A stretch of 64,000 bases of DNA, taken from Chenggangzhangella methanolivorans. GTDB taxonomy: Bacteria; Pseudomonadota; Alphaproteobacteria; Rhizobiales; Methylopilaceae. How positions within the stretch are numbered: the stretch's first letter is position 1; each line of letters begins with the position of its first letter. Shown piece after piece: positions 10,174 through 20,925 of this stretch. The notes below the pieces were generated by a model, which ran no database searches, was not told the origin of the DNA, and was given only the letters and a program-made list of their open reading frames with translations. Location of the stretch: positions 434,001-498,000 of the forward strand of contig NZ_CP081869.1 in assembly GCF_019797865.1 (NCBI RefSeq). Reading direction: 5' to 3'. The position numbers were made by a program, and so were the translations under genes.

Positions 10174-11689
10174 CCGAACACGCCGTGGACGAACCAGCGG
10201 TGCGATCCGGTTGTCGCGTCCTCGCCGTCGCCGGCCCGGTAGAGCCAGTAGCGCTCGCCGGCATCGTCCTCGACCCGAAAATAGTCGCGGACGGCCACGA
10301 GCTCGGCGTCACGCTTCCACCACTCGCCGAACACGCGTTCCGGTCCGTCGGCGCGCTGTACGCGCCGGCGGACGCCGCGCCAGGTGAAGCTGACGGGCGG
10401 ATGATCGGGCAGTAGCGCGACAGTCTCGACGGGCTCGGGATGAGCGAGCAATCGGGACGGCCGAGGCCAGTGACCGGGCCAGCCTGTACCGCTGTCTGCC
10501 GCCATGGCGGGCACCCGGCAGACTGACCGCTCGGGAACGTCGCTCGCGACAGGCGCCATCCGGTAGATCGCGCGCTCGCCGACCCGGTTCATCAGCGTGT
10601 CGACGAGATCGGAGACGTCGGCTGCCGTCTCCTCGATCAGCAAGCTCGCCATCTGCCTGCGCCCGAAGGGCTCCGCGAGGGTGGCGGCAAGCGTCATCAT
10701 CTCGATGCCGAAGCCCGGCGCGATGGTCTCGATCTTGTCGCAGAGCAGCCGCGTCATGCGCTTCACGTCGCGGACCGGCGTCGCCATGCCGACGCGCACA
10801 GCTTGGACGTCGTTGTCGACCCGGCGGCAGATGAGGTCGAGCCGCCGGGCGCCAAGGCCACCTGCCTCGAGTCTCTCGCAAAGCTCCGCCACTAGCTTGC
10901 TGATGTAGCGGGCGATGGTCTCCGGCGCGCCAATCGGCTCGGCGAAGGCGCGACGGACCTCGATCAGGTCGGCCGGCCGCACCGACTCGATCAGCTCGGC
11001 CGCGTCGCCAACCGCCTGGTCGATACGGCGGCCAAGCTCCGGGCCAAACCGTAAAGTCAGCGGCGCCCGGGGCTGCGCAAGGAGCTCGCCGATGCGATCG
11101 AAGCCGAGCGTCCGCAGCGCGGCTGTGACCTGAGGCGCGATCCGAAGGGCTTCGAGCGGCAGGTCGCGCAGGACCGCCGCGCCGTGATCCGAAGGTGCCA
11201 CGGCTGCTGGTCGCGCGACGTGGCGGGCCAGCGCATGCGCCGCGCCCCAGCTGTCAGCGACCGCGGCCTGCGCCGTGACGCCCGACATGGCGAGCCGCCC
11301 GATGAGGCCTTCGAGCATCGCGGTCTCGCCGCCATGGAGATGATCGGCGCCGGTCGTATCGATGACGATCCGTCTGGCGGATCGACTGTCACGATCGGCG
11401 AGAAGCGCAGCGCCCAGACCGCCAGTCGTTCGAGAGCCTCGGCGTCGGCTCGTGGATCGGCGTCCTTAACGAGCAGGCCCTGGACCAGCACCTGGGCCTT
11501 CGTGGCGGGCATGCCGACCCGCACGCCCATGCTCTGCGCCGCGAGGTCCGCTGCTGTGACGACGCGCCGGTTGCCCTGACGGCCGACAAGGACGAGCGGC
11601 GTCTCAGCCGGCGGCGCGACGTAGCCGGCCTGTCGCCGAAAGCGATCCGTCGGCCAGGTCGGAAGGAAGAGCGAGACGACCCGTGCCAT
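10170..11689 (-). pseudogene. imuB: ImuB, Y-family-like mutagenesis protein, one frameshift
   Basis: ImuB bridges DnaE2 to the beta clamp and ImuA; it is a Y-family relative that lacks polymerase activity. The first part (from 11689: MARVVSLFLPTWPTDRFRRQ) runs to VDPPDG, and the second (IDTTGADHLHGGETAMLEG onward) lies in another frame to the stop at 10170. One missing G in the CC/GG run at 11370-11371 joins them exactly where a conserved D-TG-hLhGGE motif is expected. The total is about 506 residues, normal for ImuB. It overlaps imuA by 86 bases and dnaE2 by 4. The break may be an artefact. Confidence 0.9.
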
Positions 11690-12356
11690 CGCACGCCTCC
11701 AATTCGAAATCAGCGCTTTCGCCCGCCCGGGCCCGGATCAGCTCGACGAGCCATCGGTGTCTTCCGACGCCCGGGACGGGCAGCGGAGCGGACGGGATCA
11801 CCGAAATCCGCCATCGGGTCGTCGCCGCGGTCGGTTGGCCGAAGTCCATCGCCTCCGCCTGTCGTCGCCATCGACGAAGCGCGATCCCGATCGAGCCCGT
11901 GCCTTCTGCTGCAAGCTGAAGGCGGCGGGAAGCCGTCATGGCGAGGCGTGCAAGCTCGCCGATAACAGCGCCGAGCCCGCCATGGCGAAGGCCTTCCTCC
12001 ATACATGCAAGCACGGTCTTGTCGTCGCCGGCCTCGACATAGATCACTCGGTCCGCGACGAGCCCCGCCTGCGCGATCGCCGGCGCGAACAGATCTGGCC
12101 GCGTGACGCACCAGAGGACCTTGCCCCTCGTGCGAGCCGCGACTCCTGCGCTGAACAAGGCTGCCGCCGCCCCATCGATGGCGCCGTTGCCGCCGCCAGC
12201 GACCTCATGCAGCGCGCCGAATGCGAGTCCCCCTCCAGGTAGACGCGCATCGACTTCGGCGATCCCGAACGGGAGCGCCGATCTCGCGCGCTTCGAACGA
12301 CCTTCGATCCGTTCGATCTGCGCGCGCAAAGCGTCGATCGCAGGCTGTGGCTGCAC
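11604..12356 (-). CDS. imuA: ImuA, RecA-like SOS mutagenesis accessory protein
   Basis: 250 residues, starting MQPQPAIDALRAQIERIEG. It has the ImuA pattern: LPFGIAEVDARLPGGGLAFGALHE near residue 30-52, then VLWCVTRPDLFAPAIAQAGL. ImuA resembles RecA/SulA-type folds and supports ImuB and DnaE2 in damage-induced mutagenesis. It is the first gene of the imuA-imuB-dnaE2 operon; the LexA box lies 36 bases upstream of the start codon. The C-terminal 30 residues overlap the start of imuB in another frame, and that end could be slightly misread. Confidence 0.93.
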   Translation of the reverse strand: MQPQPAIDALRAQIERIEGRSKRARSALPFGIAEVDARLPGGGLAFGALHEVAGGGNGAIDGAAAALFSAGVAARTRGKVLWCVTRPDLFAPAIAQAGLVADRVIYVEAGDDKTVLACMEEGLRHGGLGAVIGELARLAMTASRRLQLAAEGTGSIGIALRRWRRQAEAMDFGQPTAATTRWRISVIPSAPLPVPGVGRHRWLVELIRARAGESADFELEACDGTGRLALPSDLADGSLSATGRLRRAAG

Positions 12357-12391
12357 GTGGTCGTCGTCCTCCGAAGTCGGGCGGCATCATC

Positions 12392-12406
12392 GTTCTCTCT
12401 TTGTTC
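12392..12406 (-). promoter_or_regulatory. LexA (SOS) box of the imuA operon
   Basis: GTTC at 12392-12395, seven bases, GTTC at 12403-12406: an exact match to the alphaproteobacterial LexA consensus (GAAC-N7-GAAC in the direction of imuA). It lies 36 bases upstream of imuA, the expected place for repression. Confidence 0.9.
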
Positions 12407-12409
12407 TAA

Positions 12410-12784
12410 TCCCGCTACGCTTGAGTCAAGACGCGATCTGCTGTGGGTAACGCTGCGGCTTCAATTCAATCGCGAGGGCGCTAGGTCGCTGAAGTCCAGA
12501 GGCTCTAGGACAATGACTGACCGACAGGATCCATGAGCCGCGCGAAGCGCCTTCAGGCGGAGCTCGAAAAAATTGAGGCCGCTGCCAACGAGGCGCCGCG
12601 CAACGCGCTCTGCCAGCGACTGGTCCCGCCGACGGCGCGCCAGTCCGAGCACCACTTGGTTCTGAAACTGCGCGGCGGCACGTTCGGGCCGACCGTCCGC
12701 TCCACAGGTCTGCCACTACGTAATTCACGCACGGCTTCTTGCTCAGCGCCTATCCGACATCGAGGCGCTGAGGGCTGAACCTGA
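12410..12784. other. Noncoding stretch between imuA and the DUF763 remnant
   Basis: No convincing gene on either strand. It probably contains worn upstream sequence of the DUF763 gene that follows, but no motif can be read with confidence. Confidence 0.3.
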
Positions 12785-13460
12785 AGTCTCGACCTCGACG
12801 ATCCGCACGCGGCGATCGACGGCGAAACAGGCAGCTCGATCCTGAATTTCGCTGACCACGCTACGGCGTCGCGGGACGCTCAGCTCGACCTTCTTCGCAC
12901 GACGTCGCCCGACAGGATCGCGACCGGGCCCCTCAGGCTCGAACCGCGCGCAGAGAAGGAGGCCAAGTCCACCACCCTGATGACGCTGCCGCACCTGTCT
13001 ATCCCGGCGCATCACAAGGTCCATGCGAGCGATGTGATTGCACGGCGTTTCTTGGGGCAATCGCCGCTGCGACGAAACGGGGGCCTGAGGATTTTGCGGA
13101 TGTGCTCGCGACGCCAGGCATTGGGGCTCGAACTGTGCGTGCCTTGGCGTTGGTAGCCGAGGTCGTCCACGGCGCTCCGTGTCGCTTCGGCGACCTCGCT
13201 CGGTTCTCGTTCGCCCACGGTTGCAGGGACTGGCATCCACTCCCGGTGCCTACGCGCGTCTATGACGAGACCATCGGAGTTTCGAAGTCTGCATTCTCAA
13301 AGGCGAAGCTTTGAAACGATGAGCGGCTTGAGGCGTTGGCGCGGCTGGATCGGGAGGCTCGCCGTCTCGAGGCCATTGCCAGCGAACGACGTGCTTCGAG
13401 AAGAACGCGGACGGTCTCAGAGTGTGGTAGTCGCAGCACGTTCGGATGGGAGCCCGCAAT
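12785..13460 (+). pseudogene. DUF763 family protein, decayed C-terminal part
   Basis: Three frames together give the C-terminal half of a DUF763 protein. 12791-13080 reads DPHAAIDGETGSSILNFAD, then ASRDAQLDLLRT; 13102-13314 reads LATPGIGARTVRALALVAEV and FPVPTRVYDETI-like text ending in SAFSKAKL; from 13325 ERLEALARLDREARRLE follows in another frame. The GxGARTVRALA segment is a helix-hairpin-helix-like DNA contact motif. The N-terminal half is missing and upstream in-frame stops are present, so unlike many genes here it cannot be repaired by one base. The function of the family is not known. Confidence 0.75.
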
Positions 13461-13541
13461 GAAGCTGGTTGAGATCGAGCCGCTTTACAGAACTCTTGAA
13501 TTCAACAACGGAGGCACCGTTGTACATGCGCGCCCCGTCTC

Positions 13542-14216
13542 CTACGAGGCGCGCCATACTCCAGTTGATAACAGCCGTTTTAAAGTCGCGTCTTTACGGC
13601 TGCAGTGAGCCAGCGAAGGACCATTTCGACGCGCATGAGCGTCGAAGCCACCGTAGAGTGGATACCCTTCGACACTGAGCCCACCACCTGAATCATAATC
13701 GATCGAGCACTGGATGCGAGCGATTATGATCTGCGCGTTCCACTGATTCTCGCTTCCACGGGACTTCGCCTTCTGAATGACTTCAGGAAGTATTAGAGAA
13801 GCGATTAGGTTGAAGCCCTGCTCGTCCGGTGCAGGTCCTATCGCAATCAGGGAAAGCTCGAAGCCCGCGGCCTCGACCTCGTTTGCCGTCGTGGCCAGAA
13901 AATCGACGACGCCGTTGTCGATCCCCAGCTTCATCTCGCGGGCGTGTTCGGAGGCATGCGCCTCCGGGTAGGTCGGAAGACCTGCGAGAAGATCCAACAA
14001 AGCATCCTCTCCGTCCGACAGCTGACGCCCCTCGTGGGCCTTGGAAAGAACGGAACCTGCGTCGATAGCGACGGGGCGAGAAAAGAAAAAATTGTTCAAA
14101 ACCAATGCGCTAACTCCTTTTTGGAACGCATAAAGTTTACGCGATTGCGTAATGTTCTGAGGCACAAACGCCTTGCTGTCAAGGCTGCTATCGACACGCC
14201 GGCTCCAAACAATCAT
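13542..14216 (-). CDS. Hypothetical protein
   Basis: 224 residues reading leftward from ATG at 14216, divergent from the MarR-like gene at 14248. The composition is that of a real soluble protein (for example VDFLATTANEVEAAGFELS and NAQIIIARIQCSIDYDSG). No known family is recognised. The shared 31-base divergent spacer suggests common control with the regulator. The C-terminal 30 residues (after GGFDAHARRNG) may be out of frame. Confidence 0.5.
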   Translation of the reverse strand: MIVWSRRVDSSLDSKAFVPQNITQSRKLYAFQKGVSALVLNNFFFSRPVAIDAGSVLSKAHEGRQLSDGEDALLDLLAGLPTYPEAHASEHAREMKLGIDNGVVDFLATTANEVEAAGFELSLIAIGPAPDEQGFNLIASLILPEVIQKAKSRGSENQWNAQIIIARIQCSIDYDSGGGLSVEGYPLYGGFDAHARRNGPSLAHCSRKDATLKRLLSTGVWRAS

Positions 14217-14247
14217 TATATGATCGCGTAAGGTAAACGGGATCTCG

Positions 14248-14679
14248 ATGTTCTTTTGGTTTTTGGACCTTGAGAGGCTGCTGGCTGATAAGGCGTGGCT
14301 TCCGGTAGAGCGCGCGCTCGCAGAGTCGCGGTCTCGCTTCCCTCAACTCACGGTAGGCGCGCTCGAAACCCTCATCTATATTTCCCGTCGGCAGAAGCAG
14401 ATCGACGCTGGTTCTTTGACGCTTCCGAAAATCGCCCGTGACCTTGGTGTGCCTTACTCGACACTCGCTCGACATACAGATCTGCTAGGAGCAGGAGTAG
14501 GAGGGCGTGAGGGATTAGGTCTTCTTAAAAAAAAGGGCGGGCAAGGCAGAGTGTACAGCATCGAAATAACGCCTGCCGGCATGCACTTTTTATCTCAAAT
14601 TTACGTTGCGCTCAGACCGTCTCAGAAAGAAAATTTGCTGACATTCAATTCAGATACTGGATCAATACCTGATAAATAA
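14248..14679 (+). CDS. MarR-like winged-helix transcriptional regulator
   Basis: 143 residues. The core is a winged helix: LETLIYISRRQKQIDAGSL, the recognition region LPKIARDLGVPYSTLARHTDLL (near residues 58-80), and the wing GLLKKKGGQGRVYSIEITPAG. Base composition is more AT-rich than the flanks, suggesting separate acquisition. It is divergent from the unknown gene at 13542-14216 and probably controls it. There is no metal or ligand motif to name an effector. Confidence 0.65.
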   Translation: MFFWFLDLERLLADKAWLPVERALAESRSRFPQLTVGALETLIYISRRQKQIDAGSLTLPKIARDLGVPYSTLARHTDLLGAGVGGREGLGLLKKKGGQGRVYSIEITPAGMHFLSQIYVALRPSQKENLLTFNSDTGSIPDK

Positions 14680-14901
14680 AAAAGTATCGGTAGCTATCTT
14701 ATTTTCTGTCAATTGTAATATCGCGGCCGAAAAAAGAGCGGGCTTGGCAATCTACGGTTATCGGCAGCCCAGAACCGGACGCCACGTATGTCGGCAAAAG
14801 GTCGTTCGCGCCTAAGATGCACAGCCGTGATGCGCCACAACCGGACCTCAAGAACTCTCCAATGTGCGGACATCCGCAACGCCATCGGAAAGACCTGAGC
14901 C

Positions 14902-15330
14902 ATGGAAGCCTTCTTGAACGACGTCTGGGAGGCCGTCCGGCCGGGACTGCTCCTGTTTCGCCGGCCTCGTACCCGTGCTCGCGACATGGCTGACGGCGAA
15001 GATCGTCGAAGCGCTCAAGGTCCAGAAGGACGGCGAGCTCGCGCAGAGCCTCTATCGCACCATCGACAACACGCTGCGGGCGCTCGTGACCACGCTCGCG
15101 GCGCGCGGCGGCAAGCTCGAAGGGCTTCCGGCCGGCCTCATCAACGACGCGATCGAGATCGTGAAGCGCGCGACAATCCCAAGGCGGTCGCGGCGCTCAA
15201 GCAGAGCGACGACACGCTCCGCACCAAGATCATCGCCAAGCTGCCGGGCGTGCAGAACGACGTGGTGACGACGAACAGCTCGATCGCGGTGACGGAGGGA
15301 CGCGGCAAAGAGCGAGCGGGCCGCGCAGTA
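14902..15330 (+). pseudogene. Phage holin-like small membrane protein, frameshifted
   Basis: Pieces in three frames join into about 140 residues: MEAFLNDVWEAVRPGLLLF, then LVPVLATWLTAKIVEALKVQ, then TIDNTLRALVTTLAARGG, and finally NPKAVAALKQSDDTLRTKII to a stop at 15328-15330. The early part holds one membrane segment, as in phage holin-type proteins sitting before lysis accessory genes. Frame changes are near 14958, 15172 and 15300, each repairable by one base. It lies directly upstream of the coiled-coil membrane protein at 15341. No endolysin is seen beside it, so the phage link is inference. Confidence 0.5.
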
Positions 15331-15340
15331 AGGCGGCATT

Positions 15341-16110
15341 GTGGGAACATACGCAGAGGGCGATCCGGAAGAGGTCGCTAGGCTCCGAAAAACGAAGCGA
15401 CCTTCGAGGAAATCGTGAGACAGGCCTTTGAAGCACTTCGGTCTGAGGTGGCGGATCTGAAGAATCGTCATGACCACCACATGCCGCCGCCCGCGCCTCC
15501 TCCGGTCCAGCCAGCGCCGCATGCGAACGGCTACGGTAGACCACGCTTCAATGCAGAAATCTCGGTCGGGAACCTGCTGACGATCGCGGCGATGGCGGGG
15601 ACGGCCTTCATCGCATGGGGCCAGTTCACGGCGTCCATGACGGACATCAACAACAAGATCGCGAACAACGACCGCAGCGTGAACACGCGCGTCGACAACG
15701 TCGTCTCCGACATCGCGTCCCGGCGCACCTTCGTGAATTCGAAGCTCGACGAGATGGCCTCAAGGGTCGAGGACATCCCGCTGATACGCGATCAACTAAA
15801 GCAGCAACAGGGCAGCCTCGAGCGGGTGGCGAAGAACCTCGACGACGGGCGCGGGGAGCGACAGCGGCAGATCGACGACGCCCGCGAACGTCAGGCCGGG
15901 ACCGACAAGGGCCTTGCGCTACTGACCCAGCGGGTCGAAGGCTTCGAGCGGAAGCTGGATCGGCTCCTCGAGCGGATGGAGGGCCGCCGGGAAGACGGCA
16001 GCGGCCCTTTTCGAGAAAACAGGATCGAGATCGACCGGCGTTTTCCGTACAGCCTAAGGGCGACTCTGACCGATCCACCCGCAGCAACCCTCCAGGACGA
16101 TAGCGGCTGA
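15341..16110 (+). pseudogene. Membrane-anchored coiled-coil protein (phage-type), one frameshift
   Basis: The likely start is GTG at 15341, seven bases after AAGG, giving MGTYAEGDPEEVARLRK. One extra A in the A5 run at 15388-15392 is needed to reach TFEEIVRQAFEALRSEV and the rest, which then stays open to 16110. A proline-rich segment is followed by one membrane helix (LLTIAAMAGTAFIAWGQF) and a long charged coiled coil (IRDQLKQQQGSLERVAKNL). The layout resembles phage spanin-like or tail-associated membrane proteins, but no family is certain. A terminator follows at 16136. Confidence 0.55.
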
Positions 16111-16135
16111 CCAGCTGTGTCCGCCAGATATTAGC

Positions 16136-16170
16136 GCGCCCCGCTCGGCTCCGGCCGGCGGGGCGCTTTC
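16136..16170 (+). terminator. Rho-independent terminator
   Basis: GCGCCCCGC at 16136-16144 pairs with GCGGGGCGC at 16158-16166, followed by TTTC. It closes the two-gene unit at 14902-16110. Confidence 0.8.
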
Positions 16171-16833
16171 GTCGCTTCTAGCAATCGCAGAAGACCGCCA
16201 TGTTATGGATCGGCACAACTCGACTTATGAACCGAGCTTCGCTTTGATTAAAATCTTCAAAGTTGCCTCACACGCTCGCACCATCTCAGGTAGTACATTC
16301 AATAGCTCATGTCCGTGATAATGATATCCATCGGCAAAACCTATAGCGAACTGCGGCTGACGTTCGACGATGCGTTCTCCATTTACTATTCGACGTCGAT
16401 TTTCGGCCTGCGCCCTCTACGCCGCCGCCAAACGCCGGCCGCGTCTACCGCGAGAGCGGTTTAGTCCTATGGCGCCCAACCGACCTCGCAACTGGTGGCG
16501 AAAGTGGCAAAAGGCCACCAGTACAATTGCGCTACGGACGTTCTCGCCTGCCGCTGCTTAGCGCCGATAGGGTCGCGCGACGCTTCCCGTCCCTACGGAT
16601 TTAGCTGGTAAGATTTTACCGGCGACATCGGCGGACACTATAAACGGTAGAGTCGGCTTTCTCGCTGGCGGGCGGGGCACCTATCCACTGCGATGGTTCG
16701 GGACCGCGGAATGATACTAAAAAGCGCGCAAAGGTGGGAGCGGGACCGGAAAAGTCTCTCCAATATGCCTGTGCCGAACCCTTCATCGTAGTGGTGGCGG
16801 TAGTGGTATAGACAATAAGGTCAGGGAGAGAAA
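16171..16833. other. Noncoding stretch, no gene recognised
   Basis: About 660 bases with scattered stops in all frames. Composition drops from the GC-rich left flank to the AT-richer cargo to the right, so a junction of transferred DNA probably lies here. No repeat or att-like sequence was found. Confidence 0.3.
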
Positions 16834-18012
16834 CGTGATCAGAAAAGATGTAAAGGGCCCCCGGGAGTCAACGAACAAAATCAAGCTGGCAGCTGCAATA
16901 GCGGGAACTTTGCTCGCCGCGAATATTTCCGGTGCTTTGGCAGAGGCTAAGAAGATGCCCGATTGACCCTGAGGACGATGGGACATTTCTTTGCGGGCGG
17001 CAAGATCATGAAAAGGAAGTCTTCTGATTTGTTGGCGCCGGGCCTCCCGCCTCTGAATACAATGAAGAACCTTGTTGGTCAAGCTTATGTCGAATACCTG
17101 ATACCTAAGGAACTACGAGCCGGCGCGGCACCTATCATTTTCGCGCACAGCGGCCTGAACGGGATGGTCTGGCAAACGACAGTCGACGGGCGGGAAGGCT
17201 GGGATAAATACTTTGCAAGGCGCGGCTTTCCCGTCTACGTCATTGATCCGCCAGGCACTGGACGCGCGGGCTTCGTGGTCGACGCAATCAATAAGGCCGC
17301 CACAGGGAAGGGCGATCCGCTGGCTAACAGCCCGTTCTTCCTGCAGACCAGCTTCGCATGGAGATGGTACGACGTTGGGCCGAAATTCGGGGAGCTAGGT
17401 GATGGCCATAATTTCGGAAACCAGATGGCCACTGACAAAGAAGCTCGGAGGCAGTTCCTTGGACAGTTAATCCCGGGCGGTCCAAGCGGAGGCGACGTAC
17501 ATGAGAGCTTTATCGCAGCCATGGAACGTATAAAAGAGGAATATGGCCGGTTATCTATGTCGGATGGTCAGGAGGTGCTGTCTTAGGAAACGAGCTCATG
17601 ATGCAACGGCCCGATTTGTTTAAGGCTGTTGTTTCCGTCGAAGCTGCCAATTGTACGACCTTGCCTCTTAATTCGACGGATTTTGACAGCCCGCAGCCAC
17701 AGAAGCCGGTCGATCCGAAAACTCGTATCCGTCTATGCAGACACCAAAGTTCCTCTGCTCAACCTCAATAGTGAAGCCGGTCACGGTATCTGGTCCGGTC
17801 ACGGTAAAGAGCACTGCCGTCCATTAGTCAGGGCGATAAAGGCGAAAGGAGGTAAAGTCCAATGCCTTCCTCCCGGACTTTGATATCCACGGCAACAGCC
17901 ATCAGATGATGTCGGAACGTAATAGTGACGAAGTGGCGGGCGTCATTCTGAATTGGATAGAAGATAAAGTCCTGGATACAAGCCGCGGAAGTTCCCAATT
18001 CGACGCCGATTA
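16834..18012 (+). pseudogene. Secreted alpha/beta hydrolase, several frameshifts
   Basis: A GTG at 16834 opens a signal peptide (KIKLAAAIAGTLLAANISGA, cleavage near LAEA). Across a missing T at ~16963 the frame continues TMGHFFAGGKIMKRK, then VEYLIPKELRAGAAPIIFAH and the oxyanion-region VYVIDPPGTGRAGFV typical of alpha/beta hydrolases. Further breaks near 17584, 17718 and 17875 lead to ADTKVPLLNLNSEAGHGIW (acid-loop region), the histidine segment DIHGNSHQMM and the stop at 18012. The intact protein would be ~390 residues, a relative of the hydrolase at 24905-26101. Substrate unknown. Four or more indels make true decay more likely than in the single-break genes. Confidence 0.65.
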
Positions 18013-18031
18013 ATAGAAGACTTTCATCAGT

Positions 18032-18060
18032 CTGGCCGACAGAGCACGCCTGTCGGCCAG
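18032..18060. terminator. Hairpin after the hydrolase gene, possible terminator
   Basis: CTGGCCGACA at 18032-18041 and TGTCGGCCAG at 18051-18060 form a perfect 10-bp stem with a 9-base loop, 20 bases after the hydrolase stop. There is no T run on the right, so termination is plausible but unproven. Confidence 0.5.
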
Positions 18061-18113
18061 CACGCGCGAAGAGCCGCGTTATGCCAAGGTAGCTTTCCCA
18101 AGGCTCAGGTTTG

Positions 18114-20400
18114 ATGTCGAGCTTGATGACACGTTCAACGGCCCTTTACGCCTCTACGTTCGTTCTATGCTTATCATCGTTGGTTTTTCAGATAAGCATT
18201 ATCCGAATATTTTCGGCCATATTTCGATATCATTTCGTCTTCGCGGTTGTTTCCTTCAGTATTCTGGGGCTGGGGCTGGGAGCTTTGCTGGCGCGTTGGC
18301 GCAACGGTGATGCCTACATTGTAGCAGCCTCCATTGCCGCCGCGATCCTGAACGTCACGCCGATGATAATGATCTTCACCACACCCGCCCTCTCACTGCT
18401 CCCGCCTCTCGCCGCCGTTCGATCGTCTTGATCCCCGCATTTATCTTTAGCGGATGGTGTGTGGGATCAATTTCACGCGCTGGCCGGACAGAGCAGGTAA
18501 ACTCTATGCAGCTGATCTAATAGGAGCGGGAACTGGATGCTTTGTAGGTATTTTCCTTTTGAATCTCCTTGGACCGGTCTCTACAATCTCCGCTACTGCT
18601 ACGCTCACGTCGCTGGCAGGTTTGATTTTTGCGCTGGGATGCGAGCGCGAACGGCGACTTAGAGCAGCAACATTCCTAGCGCTACCGTTGTTGATCGCCT
18701 GCTTCGCTTTTAGCGTGAGCGTTCCACTGAATCGGCTGACGGTTGGCAGGGTCGCTGTCGACCCGGCTAACTCAAAGCCGATGATAGTTAGAATGCAAAG
18801 GGACCCAAATAATTGGACCGTTTCTAGCCACGAGGGGGATGCATATGCTCGAACTGACGCCGTCATGGGATTGAACAAAGATCTAATCTCGATATTCACA
18901 GACGGTGACACGCCCGCCCCAATGGTGCGGATGCACAGCCGGGAAACTGATCCCACGGCTCTGCGCTCGCACATCGGACACGTCCCGCTTGATGTCTGGC
19001 GGCCGCGTCAGTCCGATCGGATGTTAACGATTGGGGCCGGTGGGGGGCTGGACGTACTTTTCGGACAGTTCGCTGGCGTCAGAGACATCACGGCAATTGA
19101 TATAAATCCCGCCCTACCGGCGATGCTCGAACAGTTTCGCGAATTTTATGGCGACTTGTATAACAAACCGGGTACGAAACTTTTTATACAGGAAGGACGA
19201 CACTTCTTAGCTCGAGATACAGGTGCGTATGACTTAATATATCTCTCTCTGACGCAAACGGCGACCGCGACCGGTCAGGGCCTTGCTCTGGCTGAAAGTT
19301 ACATTCAGACCCGTGAAGGCTTACAAGACGCTGTTGCACGTTTAACGCCAAGTGGTGCCCTTGTACTTATATTTGATCAGGATGCATTTCTTGCGCGTGC
19401 CTTCGTAACAGCACTTTCGATTCTTTATTCGGAAGGGCAGAGTATAGCGAAAGCCGCCGCTCATCTCGCTGTGGTGAGCGCGCCTAATAAAAACAATGCA
19501 CCCTATAATCATCTCCTCATCATCAAACGATCTCCATTGACCGCTGAGGAAACAGCAAGACTGAAGTTCGTCACGGAGGCGCGCGGATTTGCGCTTAGTT
19601 ATCTAGCTCCTGATACGGGCTCTCCGCTATTAAAGCAACTCGCTTCGTCATCGGAAGCATATAAGCTCCCTGAGGTAAATTTAAGACCAGTGAGTGACGA
19701 TAGCCCGTTTTTTTCGATTATCTTTTGAGCTTCCCATAATGGTAAGAGGGCTACTTGTGATTTCGGCCTCAGTAACATTTATTGTGCTGGTATGGGCGTT
19801 TGCGTCGGGTAGGAACTTTAGAGAAGCGACTCCGAAGCTATCCATTTTAGCTATCCTAGTCGCTTTAATAGGCGTAGGATTTATGGTTGTCCAGAATATC
19901 ATTGTTCAGCGATACATGTTATTTTTGGGATTTCCTACCATCACTCTTTCTGTGGTGCTCTTCTCCATGCTGGTGGGGGCGGGCCTAGGCAGTTTGCTTT
20001 CGCACTTTTTATCAATCGTGAAAAGTGGCAGATCTTGCTGGTCACATGTATGTTTTCTGTTCCGGCAGTTCTGATGGTGAACTATCTAGGTCCCTTAGTA
20101 ACGAGCAAGTTTTTTTATCTTTCGACGGGTGGGCGGATAATCCTAACGGGAGCCATGATTTTTCCGCTAAGTATTTCGTTGGGCTGCTTTTTTCCTACAG
20201 CGTTGAGGCTGGCCGGTCATAAAGCTCATTCCATTGATATTCCTATTCTATGGGCGATCAATGGCTCGGCGTCGGTACTTGGGTCCGCGCTATCCGTTGC
20301 GCTTTCGAAGCAATTCAGTTTTACATTCGCCCTTAACATTGCGGCTTCCTGTTATCTTGGTGCGTTACTCCTGATGCTGTGGTCGTGCAGACGAACATAG
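18114..20400 (+). pseudogene. Membrane protein with spermidine-synthase-like domain, frameshifted
   Basis: Four overlapping pieces form one protein of ~760 residues. An N-terminal membrane half (YASTFVLCLSSLVFQISIIR, VVSFSILGLGLGALLARW) leads into a spermidine-synthase-like methyltransferase fold with SAM-type motif MLTIGAGGGLDVLFGQ and DITAIDINPALPAML. A second membrane half follows from 19730 (LLVISASVTFIVLVWAF to ALNIAASCYLGALLLML). This is the fused transporter/spermidine-synthase layout seen in many bacteria; the polyamine role is not proven for it. Frame breaks lie near 18420-18470, 19715 and 20015. The AT-rich composition matches the cargo patch around it. Confidence 0.65.
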
Positions 20401-20522
20401 TACCTGTGCCCTGCTATGTTAACGGCAGCATGGTGTGATTCCAAGGTAAGCGCTGTTCCACCGCCACCTACTGCCGGGGCGGTGCGGGGTGATGTTCGGA
20501 GCCTGATTTAGGGCTTCGGCAT

Positions 20523-20925
20523 ATGTCGGTTTTAGAGCTTAAGCCTATGTCGGAGCCTGCCCGGCGGCTTGAGGTGTTCATCGGCGCGGGCGGCGGCGGG
20601 TCTGGTTGGCCGAGGAGAAGGCGGCGATCGTCGCCGAAAGCGCGGAGCCCCGGCGCGACGGTGCGCGCAGTTTCGCGACGGCATGGGCTGACGCCGCCTC
20701 AGCTTTTTGCATGGCGGCGGACGTACAGGGCTGAGGCGGAGAAGGCGGCGTCGTTCGTTCCGGTAGTCGTGACGGCGGAGCCGGAGTATCGGCCAGGCCA
20801 AGGCCTCGTCGGCTGCGGCGTTCGTCTTTGAAGACAGCGTCGATCGGGCGTGAGGTCGACGGTGCGGCGGTGCGGACGCAAGTACCGTAGCGACGGTGAT
20901 CCGGGCGTTGAAGGCCGGGGCGTGA
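20523..20925 (+). pseudogene. IS66 TnpA accessory protein, frameshifted
   Basis: Helix-turn-helix accessory protein of IS66 elements. SEPARRLEVF begins in one frame. VRAVSRRHGLTPPQLFAWRR, the typical IS66 TnpA recognition-helix region, and ASFVPVVVTAEP follow, with a frame change near 20600 and another near 20790. The end reads DASTVATVIRALKAGA in the third frame and stops at 20923-20925, overlapping the GTG of tnpB. Confidence 0.7.
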
